In this document: piece after piece, positions 37,767 through 47,274 of the stretch
Layout: every line of letters begins with the position of its first letter
Position numbering within the stretch: position 1 is the first letter of the stretch
Position numbers and translations under genes: made by a program
Source of the DNA: Clostridium grantii DSM 8605
GTDB lineage: Bacteria; Bacillota; Clostridia; Clostridiales; Clostridiaceae
Length of the DNA: 64,000 nt
Direction of reading: 5' to 3'
Assembly: GCF_900129965.1 (NCBI RefSeq)
Contig: NZ_FQXM01000014.1
Location: 1 to 64,000 of the forward strand
The notes under the pieces: generated by a model
Told to the model about the DNA's origin: nothing
Seen by the model: only the letters and a program-made list of their open reading frames with translations
Databases searched by the model: none

Positions 37767-39611
37767 TTATGAAGCTGTTTTTCTAAACTGGCTGTTGTAT
37801 AACTTGTAATAAAATCCTTTATTATCAATCAAAGATTCATGTGTACCTTTTTCAATAATTTCTCCATTATTAATAACCAAAATCATATCTGCCTCTTTTA
37901 TTGTACTAAGTCTATGAGCAATTACGAAACTAGTACGATCTTTCATAAGATTAAGCATAGCTTGTTGAATATGAACTTCCGTTCTTGTATCTACACTGCT
38001 AGTAGCTTCATCCAGAATCAATATTGAAGGGTCTGCTAAAATCGCTCTCGCAATTGCTAGTAGTTGCCTTTGTCCCTGACTTAAATTACTTCCCTCTTCC
38101 GAAAGTTTTGTATCATAACCTTGTGGAAGATGTGTTATAAAGTGATGGGCATTGGCTAGCTTTGCAGCTTTTTCAACTTCTTCATTGGTTGCATTTAATC
38201 TACCATATCTTATATTTTCTTTTACAGATTCAGAAAAAAGATAAGTATCTTGCAATACAATTCCTAATTTACTTCTTAAACTGTTTTTTTTAATATCTTT
38301 TATATTGACTTTATCAATCAAAATTTCCCCACTATCTATATCATAAAAACGAGTTAAAAGATTAATAATAGTAGTTTTTCCTGCTCCAGTAGGACCTACT
38401 AAAGCAATGGTATCTCCTTGTTTAGCTGTAAAATTTGCATTTTTTAATACTTTTACATTTTTGTTATATCCAAAATCCACATTTTTAAACTCTATATTTC
38501 CTTTAACTTCTTTTAATTCCAAAGCATTCTTTTTATCAATAAAGTCAGGCTTTTCATCCATAGTTTCAAATACTCTTTCCGCTCCGGCTATTGCTGACTG
38601 TATAGTATTATATAAGTTTGCAATCTGATTTAAAGGTCTTCCAAACTGTTTTGAATAGTTTAAAAATGCTGCAATAATTCCTACACTAACCAAACCTTCA
38701 ACAGCCATATAGCCACCTACCCCAGCTATAATAGCAAAACTTAAATTATTTATTAAATTCATGCTTGGACCCATGAATCCCGAAAAAATTTGTGCTTTCA
38801 CAGAGGCTTCTCTTAATTTTTCATTAATTTTTTTGAAATTTTTAATGGTTTCCTCTTCTTTGCAATATACTTTTACAACTCTTTGAGCCGTTAATGTTTC
38901 TTCAATCATACCATTTAAGCTACCTAAATTCATTTGTTGCTGCCTAAACTTATCTCTTGTATATTTTGCTATTCCTTTTGTCATAATAAATATAAGAGGT
39001 ATAGTAAGCATACTTACAAAAGCTAATTGCCAACTTAAAAGTAACATCATTATCGTTACTGCAACCACTGATAAAATACTTGAAATAAGCTGTGTGATAC
39101 TTTGTGATAAAGTACTATTTATATTTTCAATATCATTTGTAAGCCTACTCATAATTTCTCCATTAGATTTTTCATCAAAATATCTCAAAGATAAAGTTTG
39201 AAGATTTGAGAATAAGTCCTTTCTTAAATCTCTTACTACTAATTGAGAAACCTCTGCCATAATATAAGTTTGAACCCATGTTAATAATGCTGAAGTTGCT
39301 TGAACTCCTATCATTATTAAAGTCACATTTATCAAACCCTTAAGTATTTTTGGAACAATATAATCATCAATTGCTTTTGCAATAAGATATGGTCCTAAAA
39401 GGCCTAGTAATGTTGTAGCAATTACAAGAATAACTATAAAAACCAATTTGAATTTTTGTTTTGCTATATATGGCCATAAACGTTTCAATGTTCCTTTACT
39501 ATCTTTAACTTTAACTTTTTCTTTCATAAATGAGCCTGGCCCATGACCTGGCCCTCTTCCTGGAAGTATACTCATATTAACTTGTTTGCTTTGATTTTTA
39601 TTATTCTCCAT
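37767..39611 (-). CDS. ABC multidrug exporter half-transporter, canonical-site subunit
   Basis: This ABC exporter subunit of 614 residues has six membrane segments (about 50-330) and a C-terminal ATPase with Walker A GPTGAGKTT, signature NLSQGQRQLLA, Walker B ILILDEATSSVD with the catalytic Glu, and switch His in AHRLST. An N-terminal extension of about 45 residues is Gly/Pro-rich. The start ATG 39611 lies four bases after the stop of the partner gene, with the ribosome site AGGTGG inside that gene's end. It pairs with the next gene as a heterodimer of the BmrCD/LmrCD/TM287-288 type. Confidence 0.93.
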   Translation of the reverse strand: MENNKNQSKQVNMSILPGRGPGHGPGSFMKEKVKVKDSKGTLKRLWPYIAKQKFKLVFIVILVIATTLLGLLGPYLIAKAIDDYIVPKILKGLINVTLIMIGVQATSALLTWVQTYIMAEVSQLVVRDLRKDLFSNLQTLSLRYFDEKSNGEIMSRLTNDIENINSTLSQSITQLISSILSVVAVTIMMLLLSWQLAFVSMLTIPLIFIMTKGIAKYTRDKFRQQQMNLGSLNGMIEETLTAQRVVKVYCKEEETIKNFKKINEKLREASVKAQIFSGFMGPSMNLINNLSFAIIAGVGGYMAVEGLVSVGIIAAFLNYSKQFGRPLNQIANLYNTIQSAIAGAERVFETMDEKPDFIDKKNALELKEVKGNIEFKNVDFGYNKNVKVLKNANFTAKQGDTIALVGPTGAGKTTIINLLTRFYDIDSGEILIDKVNIKDIKKNSLRSKLGIVLQDTYLFSESVKENIRYGRLNATNEEVEKAAKLANAHHFITHLPQGYDTKLSEEGSNLSQGQRQLLAIARAILADPSILILDEATSSVDTRTEVHIQQAMLNLMKDRTSFVIAHRLSTIKEADMILVINNGEIIEKGTHESLIDNKGFYYKLYNSQFRKTAS

Positions 39612-39615
39612 AGAA

Positions 39616-41340
39616 CTAAACCACCTCACTTAATTGAGATCTATAAATGTCTTTATATACTTCACTAGTTTTAATAAGCTCATTATGATTACCTGTAGCC
39701 ACAATTTTACCTTCTTCTAGAACAATTATTTTATCAGCCTCTAAAACACTACTTATTCTTTGCGCCACCATTAAAACTGTTGTATTTATAAACTTATCTT
39801 TTAAAGCATTTTGAATAAATGCTTCAGTAGTTACATCAACGGCACTAGTACTATCATCTAAAATAAGAATAGAAGGTTTTGTAATCAACGCTCTTGCAAT
39901 GGCAATACGTTGTTTTTGTCCCCCTGATAAATTTACTCCTCTTTGCCCCAAATTAGTTTCATATCCATTCTGAAATTCTTTAATAAATTTATCTGCTTCA
40001 GCGGCAGCTGATGCTTCTACTACTTCCTCAAAAGAAGCCTGTGGTTTTCCATATTTTATATTATCTAAAATTGTACCAGAAAAAAGTATAGTTTGTTGCA
40101 TAACCATTCCTATATGCTTTCTTAAATTTTTACTTTTAATCTTTCTTATGTTTTTGCCATCTATTGTTATTTCCCCTTGATCAACATCATATAATCTTGG
40201 AATAAGACTTACCAAAGTTGTTTTTCCTGAACCTGTTGCCCCAAGTATAGCTACAAATTCTCCTGGCATTGCAGTAAAACTTATGTTTTTTAAAATAGCT
40301 TCTTCTTTATCTCCACTATAACTAAATGATACATTATCAAATACTAATTTACCTTTCATTTGTTCAATTTCATGAGCATTTTCTTCATCAATAATATCAG
40401 GATTTGTATTCAACACTTCAAGAATTCTATTTGATGAAGCTTCAGCTTTTGAAACCATCATCAACATTGATGCTATCATTATTAAAGATGATAGCAATTG
40501 AAGAAGATAATTTATAAATGCCATAACCTCTCCTACTTGAAGTGAACCATCATTTACCTCAATTCCCCCAAACCACACTACTGCTATTACTCCTATATTA
40601 AGTAAAAACATCATAATTGGCATAATATAAGCCATTACTCTTGAAACTCTTATGGTTACATCCATTAAATCATCATTTGCATTACCAAATCTTTCTTCTT
40701 CATAATCTTTTCTGACAAATGCTTTTACCACTCTTATTCCAGCCAAGTTTTCCTGCATCACTCTATTTAATTTATCAAGCTTGTCTTGTACTATAATAAA
40801 TAGTGGATATCCCTTTTTTATAACCATCACTAAACATAGAACTATAATAGGAACTATTACTACAAGAATAATTGATAGCTTAGGACTTATTATAAAAGCC
40901 ATAATAAAACTTCCTATAATTTGAAATGGTGCTCTCACCATCATTCTCATGCCCATCATCATAATTTGCTGAACTTGAACTACATCATTTGTTAATCTTG
41001 TTATAAGATTTCCAGTTTCCAATCTGTCAATATTCCCAAAAGATAAACTTTGAACTTTTTCAAATAAATCATTTCTAATATCCGTGCCAGCATTAAAAGC
41101 TGCTATGGCCGAAAATGTACTACACCCAAATCCACCAATAAGTCCTATAAGCGCAACCCCTATCATAAGCATCAAGGTTTTAATAACATAATCCATATCC
41201 ATATTTTGAATTCCTATATCAATAATCCTATGCATAAACAATGGTTGTAATAAATCCATTGAAACTTCCAAAAGCATTAAAAGTGGTGCTATAATTGCGA
41301 AAAGTAAGTATGGTTTTAAATATTTCGATATTTTTATCAT
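39616..41340 (-). CDS. ABC multidrug exporter half-transporter, degenerate-site subunit
   Basis: This partner subunit of 574 residues has six membrane segments (about 13-300) and an ATPase domain. Walker A is GATGSGKTT and the signature is NLSGGQKQRIA. Walker B reads ILILDDSTSAVD: an Asp replaces the catalytic Glu, and the switch His is Gln (AQRISS). This asymmetry is the hallmark of heterodimeric exporters. The substrate is unknown. It starts 28 bases after the MarR gene with AAGGAGAATC, forming the operon marR-ABC-ABC. Confidence 0.93.
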   Translation of the reverse strand: MIKISKYLKPYLLFAIIAPLLMLLEVSMDLLQPLFMHRIIDIGIQNMDMDYVIKTLMLMIGVALIGLIGGFGCSTFSAIAAFNAGTDIRNDLFEKVQSLSFGNIDRLETGNLITRLTNDVVQVQQIMMMGMRMMVRAPFQIIGSFIMAFIISPKLSIILVVIVPIIVLCLVMVIKKGYPLFIIVQDKLDKLNRVMQENLAGIRVVKAFVRKDYEEERFGNANDDLMDVTIRVSRVMAYIMPIMMFLLNIGVIAVVWFGGIEVNDGSLQVGEVMAFINYLLQLLSSLIMIASMLMMVSKAEASSNRILEVLNTNPDIIDEENAHEIEQMKGKLVFDNVSFSYSGDKEEAILKNISFTAMPGEFVAILGATGSGKTTLVSLIPRLYDVDQGEITIDGKNIRKIKSKNLRKHIGMVMQQTILFSGTILDNIKYGKPQASFEEVVEASAAAEADKFIKEFQNGYETNLGQRGVNLSGGQKQRIAIARALITKPSILILDDSTSAVDVTTEAFIQNALKDKFINTTVLMVAQRISSVLEADKIIVLEEGKIVATGNHNELIKTSEVYKDIYRSQLSEVV

Positions 41341-41367
41341 AAAGATTCTCCTTAAATTTATACTTTA

Positions 41368-41802
41368 CTAAATATTTTTTAAATTTATTTTCATAGAAAT
41401 CAATAGTTTATTAAGTAAAAGTTTATCTTCCACAGAAAAATCTTTTAAAAGTTGTTCTTCTAATTTAAAATAAATTTTTTCAACTTCATTTTTTATGTTC
41501 TTCCCTTTTTCAGTTAAGTACACTCTTGATACTCTTAAATCATTATCATCTGGTTTGCTAAGAACAAAATCAGTATTCTCGAGTCTTTTGATCATCTTTG
41601 TAATTGTGGCAGGTTGAATATCTATGTTATCACATAACTCCTTCCTACTTCTTCCATCCTTTTCCCATAAAAGAAATAATACAGGTGGTTGCCCTCTATA
41701 TAATCCTATTTTTTCAAGTTCAACATGTGTTTTATTAAAGGCAAGTTTACAAACACTCAAAAAAAAGTGATATAATTCCCCTGGTTTTTCCTTTTTATTC
41801 AT
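41368..41802 (-). CDS. MarR-family transcriptional regulator
   Basis: This winged-helix repressor has 144 residues. The helix-turn-helix region is SRKELCDNIDIQPATITKMIKRLE, followed by the wing DDNDLRVSRVYLTEKGK, both typical of MarR. It is the first gene of the exporter operon and probably controls it by binding the palindrome near its own transcription start. Confidence 0.92.
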   Translation of the reverse strand: MNKKEKPGELYHFFLSVCKLAFNKTHVELEKIGLYRGQPPVLFLLWEKDGRSRKELCDNIDIQPATITKMIKRLENTDFVLSKPDDNDLRVSRVYLTEKGKNIKNEVEKIYFKLEEQLLKDFSVEDKLLLNKLLISMKINLKNI

Positions 41803-41845
41803 TTTTTATTTTCCTTTCTTTACTTAATATTTAATAATAATATGC

Positions 41846-41857
41846 TTAGCCGGCTAA
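41846..41857. promoter_or_regulatory. Probable MarR operator
   Basis: The perfect 12-bp palindrome TTAGCCGGCTAA lies about 20 bases downstream of the -10 box of the marR promoter. Its location suits autorepression. Confidence 0.7.
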
Positions 41858-41875
41858 ATATATTGTTATGGTATT

Positions 41876-41904
41876 ATATTACTATATTCTCAATTATTTG
41901 TCTA
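41876..41904 (-). promoter_or_regulatory. marR-ABC exporter promoter
   Basis: On the minus strand, TAGACA (41899-41904), 17-base spacer, TAATAT (41876-41881). Confidence 0.5.
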
Positions 41905-41914
41905 CACAATAGTT

Positions 41915-41949
41915 AAACCTCAATGAAAATTATTATCCCATTGAGGTTT
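41915..41949 (-). terminator. Terminator-like hairpin after the serine acetyltransferase gene
   Basis: Perfect 11-bp arms (41915-41925 and 41939-41949) with a 13-base loop; the T-run is short. It lies beyond repeat copy 2. Confidence 0.55.
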
Positions 41950-41958
41950 ATACCAGTT

Positions 41959-42022
41959 ATAGTTATACCAGTTCAACTATTAATTTATACATGCCTCAAA
42001 ACTCAAAAAATGGGATTCCTAT
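41959..42022 (-). mobile_element. MITE-like intergenic repeat, copy 2 (64 bp, internally deleted)
   Basis: Read on the minus strand it begins ATAGGAATCCCATTTTTTGA and ends with TAATAGTTGAACTGGTATAA then CTAT. The right-hand half matches copies 1 and 4; most of the left half is missing. It is flanked by TA and lies 11 bases past the serine acetyltransferase stop codon. Confidence 0.7.
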
Positions 42023-42032
42023 AATAAATTAA

Positions 42033-42944
42033 CTACTTTATTATAAGAGAAGGTTGAGCATTATAAACAGTAGATAATGGTGGTACAGAATGAGTCAACC
42101 AAACATTACCCCCAATAACTGAATCGTGTCCAATTGTTGTATCTCCCCCTAATATTGTAGCTCCTGCATAAATAACTACACCATCTTCTATATTTGGATG
42201 TCTTTTTATTCCTTTTATTGGATTCCCATTTTCATCTAAAGGAAAGCTTTTTGCTCCCAAAGTAACTCCTTGATAAATCTTCACTTTCTTTCCTATAGTA
42301 CATGTCTCTCCAATTACAACTCCAGTTCCATGATCAATGAAAAAACTTTCCCCAATTTTTGCACCTGGGTGTATATCAATACCAGTTTTTTTGTGAGCAA
42401 ACTCAGCCATTATTCTCGGTATTAATGGAATTTCTAATTCGTATAGCACATGAGCAATTCTATACACACTAACCGCTTCTATAGATGGATAACTTAAAAG
42501 TATTTCTTCTTTTGAAAGAGCTGCAGGATCTCCATCAAATGCAGCTTCTATATCAGTATGAAGCGTTTCTCTTATAGTTGGTAATTGACTTATCAAACTT
42601 ATTACAGTTTCATTTGCTTTATCTCTACATTTAGTGCATCCTGGATCATGGTTTTCCATATCTTTGCATCTATATTTTAAAGCTGATTCAATTAAATCAC
42701 TTAATTCTAGTGACGCCATTCTAATATTATTGCCAATAATAATGCTAGCACTTGATTCTTTTATAGGAACTGACTCATATACTCCGGGGAAAAGAGCAGA
42801 TCGTATATTGAAAAGAATCCTTTTAGTTGTTTCCTTTCCTGCAAAACCTATAGTTTTATCTCTAAAAAAGTGTTTTTCATTAATATTTTCTAATGTTGTT
42901 GATATTTGTGGTAATTCGTTATTTAACCAATTATTAAGTTTAAT
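42033..42944 (-). CDS. Serine O-acetyltransferase (EpsC/CysE family), ATT start proposed
   Basis: This enzyme acetylates L-serine with acetyl-CoA, the first step of cysteine synthesis. The C-terminal hexapeptide left-handed beta-helix carries DIHPGAKIG, the catalytic [10 protein letters not shown] and GVTLGAKSF. The first ATG (42719) gives only 228 residues and starts inside the helical domain. The same frame stays open upstream to a stop at 42978-42980 and encodes family-like sequence ([14 protein letters not shown]). It contains no ATG, GTG or TTG. A strong AGGGAGGG ends seven bases before an ATT at 42944, giving 303 residues, the usual EpsC size. I take ATT (or the adjacent ATC) as the start; the exact codon is uncertain. 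Confidence 0.8.
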   Translation of the reverse strand: MKLNNWLNNELPQISTTLENINEKHFFRDKTIGFAGKETTKRILFNIRSALFPGVYESVPIKESSASIIIGNNIRMASLELSDLIESALKYRCKDMENHDPGCTKCRDKANETVISLISQLPTIRETLHTDIEAAFDGDPAALSKEEILLSYPSIEAVSVYRIAHVLYELEIPLIPRIMAEFAHKKTGIDIHPGAKIGESFFIDHGTGVVIGETCTIGKKVKIYQGVTLGAKSFPLDENGNPIKGIKRHPNIEDGVVIYAGATILGGDTTIGHDSVIGGNVWLTHSVPPLSTVYNAQPSLIIK

Positions 42945-43028
42945 GATAATACCCTCCCTTATTAGTTTAAAATTATTTTAAACTCTATTTTATAATTATA
43001 TTATCCACTAAGTTTCTGCCTTGTGAAT

Positions 43029-44105
43029 TTATTCATTAAGAAAAATTTCATAGCAAAATTCTAGCTTTCTATGATAATCTAGTTCAACTAAATCGGTAGG
43101 TTTAACCTGTCCGTCTTTCTTTGAAAAATATTCAAGATCTACATATTTCAGCATTTTATAAACAAATTGAGAACAAAACATTATATTTGGCTTATATGAT
43201 GATCTTAAAACTAACCCTAACATATTATACGCGCTACCCTCTTCATTAATCTCTTTTACTTTAGCAATAAGTTGTTTTTTCTGCTGCTGGCTAGCTTTAA
43301 GTTTATAAACAATAATGGAAGAATCCTTTTTTTTGTTGAAAAACTCTATCATTTCACGATTTAACCCTGGTGGGTAAATTTTTTCTCCACCATTATAACT
43401 TATGATAGTTTCTAAATCTAAATCAAAAGCTAAAGATGCATGATTGTATTGCTTTTTAGTAAAAATTGAAATTAATTCGCTAGCTGCACTTCCAGTGTTG
43501 GAAATTATAATATAAATATAAGGATCTTTTAAACTATCGTTAGCTACTTTAAAATACTCTTCAGTTAAAGACCCGTTATTTATATATTTAATTGAACTAT
43601 GCCTTGGAAAATCTTTAGCAATTTCTTCCAACTTGTCTACAGATATGCTATTTTTAATTTTATCAATACCTTTAAGCTTATATTGTACTGAATTAATAGC
43701 GCTTTTCAACTCACTAAAACTTAAAGTATTTATTTCTTGTACAGAAGGAAAATAAAATTCTGTATACTTACTAATTGTAATAAATCGTTCTATTAAATAA
43801 GGTAGACTCAAAAGAAATATTGCAACAATTTTATTAATGAAATAAAAAAAGCTGATATATTCATAATAAAACAGATTTCTAGCAAAAAAAGTCAGTTGCC
43901 CAATCAATAAAATAACATACATAAAAACAAGATACATTCTAAATCTTTTTCTTGAATTTATTTTTATGGCCCTAAAAATCATAAGCAAAAAAATAAAGCA
44001 AGCTACCAAAAAAAATATTGTTTTATCCCCATAAAAAAGTAAAATTATAAGAATCATGATTTTACTTATGTCCATAATGAACTTATATTCTTTCAAATCA
44101 TTCAT
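43029..44105 (-). CDS. Membrane protein with permuted papain-like (YiiX/NlpC-P60 type) domain
   Basis: This 358-residue protein has an N-terminal third with four or five membrane segments (about 10-115), a linker, and a C-terminal soluble domain (about 195-355). The domain begins PYIYIIISNTGS, has a conserved His in KKQYNHASLAFD and, later, a Cys in IMFCSQFVYKML. The His-before-Cys order, with CSQFVY as the Cys motif, fits permuted NlpC/P60-like amidases (YiiX, LRAT-like). These can act on peptides, cell wall or lipids. The activity here is inferred from two motifs only. It follows the SWIM gene with a 9-bp hairpin (44124-44132 with 44140-44148) in its leader. Confidence 0.65.
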   Translation of the reverse strand: MNDLKEYKFIMDISKIMILIILLFYGDKTIFFLVACFIFLLMIFRAIKINSRKRFRMYLVFMYVILLIGQLTFFARNLFYYEYISFFYFINKIVAIFLLSLPYLIERFITISKYTEFYFPSVQEINTLSFSELKSAINSVQYKLKGIDKIKNSISVDKLEEIAKDFPRHSSIKYINNGSLTEEYFKVANDSLKDPYIYIIISNTGSAASELISIFTKKQYNHASLAFDLDLETIISYNGGEKIYPPGLNREMIEFFNKKKDSSIIVYKLKASQQQKKQLIAKVKEINEEGSAYNMLGLVLRSSYKPNIMFCSQFVYKMLKYVDLEYFSKKDGQVKPTDLVELDYHRKLEFCYEIFLNE

Positions 44106-44221
44106 TTTTGTTCTCCCACTCTTGAATAAAGCAATAGTAGCTTTATTCTCTTATAATACAATTTAATTTTACATTATAAATACTAACTAATCAACATTAG
44201 CCCTCTTTATTAAAAAAATAT

Positions 44222-45343
44222 TCAAATTAAATATTTTTTTAGTTTATCATCAATGTTCACCTGTTTAGAAACCTTTTTAATTGCTGGGATTATGAATTTT
44301 TCAATATCCTTTAAATAATCATCATAAATCATAATTTTTTTATTTTCTTTAAGGGTTTCAAACAACCCTTTATAAAGTTCTATTTGTGGCATTGATGGAT
44401 GATAAATCTTTTTATTGTAGAAAAAATAATTCCCATCTTTTGATAAACTTAAAGGCAAATCACTTATTTGTTCAATAACAATATACTTTTCTATATAATC
44501 AATATTAAACTCAAGGGGTAAATCTTCATTTAAAATTTCCCCTAAAATTTCTTCTCCATTATCATATTTTATTTTGAACTTTATGTTTTTAAGGATTTTC
44601 AGTAATCTTTTCATATGACTTTCTGGTAGATATACTTTTTTTCCCTTGAATAAAAAACTTTCATTATTGTCTTTTAATAGCTGTACATTTATTTCATTGA
44701 ACTCATATAATTCTTTTATCATATTAATTATTTTATTATCTTCTTCACAAAAATAATGAGTTGTACTAGAAAAAGTAAAATTCGATCCAAATTCTAATTC
44801 TTTTTTTTCAATAATACATTGAATAAAAGTCTTCATATTTTTTACAACGTATTTTTTTTCTTCTCCTATTCTTAATTCTAAAGAATGACTGGGATTATTC
44901 AAATCATTTTGTACACAAAGAATAATGTCCATTAAAATTTTATATTTTGTTTTTGCTAAAATTTTAGTGCTTCCTTGAATATTATTAATCAATTTATCAA
45001 GAATTTGTCTTTTCTCCATTTCATGTGCTTTGTGTGGATTATAGTGAAACGCTATTAGCAATGCCACAATATGTTTGCAAGGCCCATCATAATTAAAAAA
45101 AGAAGGACAGGAACAATAATATTTTACAATGCTTTCTTCCCCTAAGAAAAATTCAGTATGGTGTACTTCATCAATTGAAGAACCCATTATATCAGCTGAT
45201 ACTTTATATATTATTCCATCATTATCTTTTGATTTTTTAATCTTAGAATTTTTTATTTTATTTCCTTTATATATTTTATATGCTCTTGCAAAAATGATGT
45301 TATTTGTAAATTCTTTTATATCTTCAATAGATAAGATATACAT
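44222..45343 (-). CDS. SWIM zinc-finger protein, Snf2-associated region without helicase
   Basis: This 373-residue protein has an N-terminal SWIM finger with ligands C77, C79, C89 and H91 (YCSCPSFFNYDGPCKHIVALL spans it). The rest resembles the region that precedes the ATPase in bacterial Snf2 helicases, including LELRIGEEKKYVVKNMKTF and FGSNFTFSSTTHYF. In full proteins a Snf2 motor of about 500 residues follows. Here the frame ends at KKYLI and no helicase motif occurs downstream. It could be a truncated helicase gene or a working adaptor. SWIM domains bind DNA or protein. The gene is monocistronic and codon use is like its neighbours. Confidence 0.75.
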   Translation of the reverse strand: MYILSIEDIKEFTNNIIFARAYKIYKGNKIKNSKIKKSKDNDGIIYKVSADIMGSSIDEVHHTEFFLGEESIVKYYCSCPSFFNYDGPCKHIVALLIAFHYNPHKAHEMEKRQILDKLINNIQGSTKILAKTKYKILMDIILCVQNDLNNPSHSLELRIGEEKKYVVKNMKTFIQCIIEKKELEFGSNFTFSSTTHYFCEEDNKIINMIKELYEFNEINVQLLKDNNESFLFKGKKVYLPESHMKRLLKILKNIKFKIKYDNGEEILGEILNEDLPLEFNIDYIEKYIVIEQISDLPLSLSKDGNYFFYNKKIYHPSMPQIELYKGLFETLKENKKIMIYDDYLKDIEKFIIPAIKKVSKQVNIDDKLKKYLI

Positions 45344-45465
45344 TAAGCACCCTCTATCTAAATTACTTTAATAAATAATACTACCATTATACAATATTAA
45401 CTGCTTTAAAAACAAATAATCATTATTATTATTTAATTAAATATAATTATGGTGATTTTTTGAAA

Positions 45466-45500
45466 AACAAAAAGAATCCTACTTTACAATAGGTTTCTTT
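45466..45500 (-). terminator. Terminator of the ECF-adenosyltransferase operon
   Basis: Stem 45471-45481 with 45490-45500 (one mismatch) followed on the minus strand by TTTTTGTTTTT. The rest of 45344-45551 is AT-rich without features. Confidence 0.75.
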
Positions 45501-45551
45501 CTCAAACAATACTATTTAAAATATTTATTTCTATTTAAACTCTTGAAGATT

Positions 45552-46406
45552 CTAATCTATTTTTATAAATTCAATTGTCCAATGTATTCCAGTACCCACA
45601 CTATATGCTTTTGCAAAATTTCCTTGATTTATTGCAAGAGCCATTCTATACAATGAATTTACGTAAATAATTTGTTCGCTTACATAAACATCCCCAAAGG
45701 ATTTGCCATAGGATACTCTGTTATTATAAATAAGTGTTGGACCATTACGTATAACAACTTCAATTTTATCTCCGAATTGAAATCCAAGGCTTGAAAAATG
45801 ACTTCTTTCAATATTTGTCCAAAGACTTCCAAATCTTACATCAAGAATATCAATGCATCCTTTTATACTTTTCTCACCGATAATAACTTTTCCTATTTCT
45901 AATTCCACAACTTTTTCAACGCTAAGCTCTTCTCCTACTTCTTCAAATGTAATTTCTCCTGAAGCTAGTTTTGCCCCCGTATTGGCATAAACATCTCTTC
46001 CATGAAAAGTATAAGAATACTGTGTATTGTCTCTTCTGTGTTTTGATTCCTGAATTTCTCTTATAGCTACAATTCCTACAAATCTTTTTAAGTGTGTTAA
46101 TGTACCATTATCAGGAGTTACGATATAGTGTCCATTTTTTGTTAAAGCAACTACACTTTTACGGTTTGTTCCAACACCTGGATCTACAACTGAAACAAAT
46201 ACAGTGCTCTTTGGCCAGAATTCTACAGCTTGAAACAATCTATAAGAGGCTTCCCAAATGTTATAAGGCACAATATTATGAGTTAGATTATAAATTTTCA
46301 GGTTTAAGTCAACTTCATGGGCAACCCCATACATAGCCGAAACTGCTCCATCTGATAAACCGAAATCACTTTGAAATACTAGTATTTTTTTCTGCAATAA
46401 AGCCAT
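45552..46406 (-). CDS. SAM hydroxide adenosyltransferase (DUF62 family)
   Basis: This family hydrolyses S-adenosylmethionine with water/hydroxide to adenosine and methionine, and is related to chlorinase and fluorinase. The 284-residue protein has the N-terminal QSDFGLSDG (Asp binding the ribose), VVDPGVGTNRKSVV, TPDNGTL, FHGRDVYANTGAKLASG with the conserved Arg/Asp/His region, and a C-terminal beta-barrel. The chlorinase/fluorinase insertion and halide pocket are not evident. It is the last gene of an ECF transporter operon, 34 bases after ecfT, suggesting that transport and SAM or adenosine turnover are connected. Confidence 0.9.
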   Translation of the reverse strand: MALLQKKILVFQSDFGLSDGAVSAMYGVAHEVDLNLKIYNLTHNIVPYNIWEASYRLFQAVEFWPKSTVFVSVVDPGVGTNRKSVVALTKNGHYIVTPDNGTLTHLKRFVGIVAIREIQESKHRRDNTQYSYTFHGRDVYANTGAKLASGEITFEEVGEELSVEKVVELEIGKVIIGEKSIKGCIDILDVRFGSLWTNIERSHFSSLGFQFGDKIEVVIRNGPTLIYNNRVSYGKSFGDVYVSEQIIYVNSLYRMALAINQGNFAKAYSVGTGIHWTIEFIKID

Positions 46407-46440
46407 GTTTTATCCCCACTTTCCAAAATTATGTTTTTTA

Positions 46441-47274
46441 TTATATAAATGGATTGAAGAATCGACTTTTGTTCACAAAAACTGAAATTAATATTGTGGT
46501 AATCAAAATTAAAATTGAAATTGTTAAAGCAGTATAATCTTGCAATGTCATCTTTCCTTTATTATACCAAGACCTTTTTTTACCTTTTCCAAAACCTCTT
46601 AAATCCATAGCATTACTAATTGACTCTACTCTATCAATTGCTGAAAAAATAAGAGGAATAATTATTATCAAAGCATTTTTAAATCGCTTAAATAAACTGG
46701 ATTTTTTAGACATTTCTAGTCCTCTTGCTTGTTGTGCTTGACTAATATTATGGTAATCTCTTTGTACATCTGGAAAATATCTCAAAGTAAGTGTTACTGC
46801 ATAAGCAACTTTGTAATTTACTCCAATAGAATTCAAAGAAGCGCCAAATTCACTAGGATTTGTTGTTAATAAAAAAACTATTCCAAACGGAATAACAGCA
46901 ACATATTTAAATATTTTAGTATTTTGATAAAAAAGTTGTTCCCAAGTTAATCTATATCGTCCAACTAAATGTATTATTTCATGTCTTGTACCATATATTT
47001 TCACTCCGTACTCCGGTTCAAATAAAAAAGTTATTAAAGCATTTGTCACTAAAAATATTAATACATATATGAGCATAGCTTTAACCTGAGAAAACTTAAT
47101 CTTTGATACTTTGAATACGCCTAAAGAAAATAACATAATGGCTAGTACAACTCTAATATCATAAGAAAACATAACTGCAAAAGATAAAAATAGAAATGAG
47201 CCTAGTTTTGTAACACCTGATAATCTATGTATAGGGGTATCTACTACATTATATGAGAATAGTTTAATTTTCAT
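46441..47274 (-). CDS. ecfT: ECF transporter T component
   Basis: This transmembrane coupling subunit has 277 residues and about five or six hydrophobic segments. It carries two Ala-Arg-Gly-type coupling motifs: AQQARGLEM and AMDLRGFGKGKK. It overlaps the end of the fused ATPase gene by 11 bases. The assembled transporter would be EcfA(fused)-EcfT plus the UPF0397 S component encoded upstream. Confidence 0.9.
   Translation of the reverse strand: MKIKLFSYNVVDTPIHRLSGVTKLGSFLFLSFAVMFSYDIRVVLAIMLFSLGVFKVSKIKFSQVKAMLIYVLIFLVTNALITFLFEPEYGVKIYGTRHEIIHLVGRYRLTWEQLFYQNTKIFKYVAVIPFGIVFLLTTNPSEFGASLNSIGVNYKVAYAVTLTLRYFPDVQRDYHNISQAQQARGLEMSKKSSLFKRFKNALIIIIPLIFSAIDRVESISNAMDLRGFGKGKKRSWYNKGKMTLQDYTALTISILILITTILISVFVNKSRFFNPFI

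Noticed and set aside
42033..42719. Serine acetyltransferase as a 228-residue protein from the first ATG
   Set aside because: It would cut into the helical domain, lacks a ribosome site at that ATG, and ignores a family-like open frame upstream behind a strong ribosome site.
44124..44148. Nine-base hairpin upstream of the papain-like membrane protein, considered as a terminator of the SWIM gene
   Set aside because: No T-run follows on the minus strand, so I mention it only as a leader hairpin.
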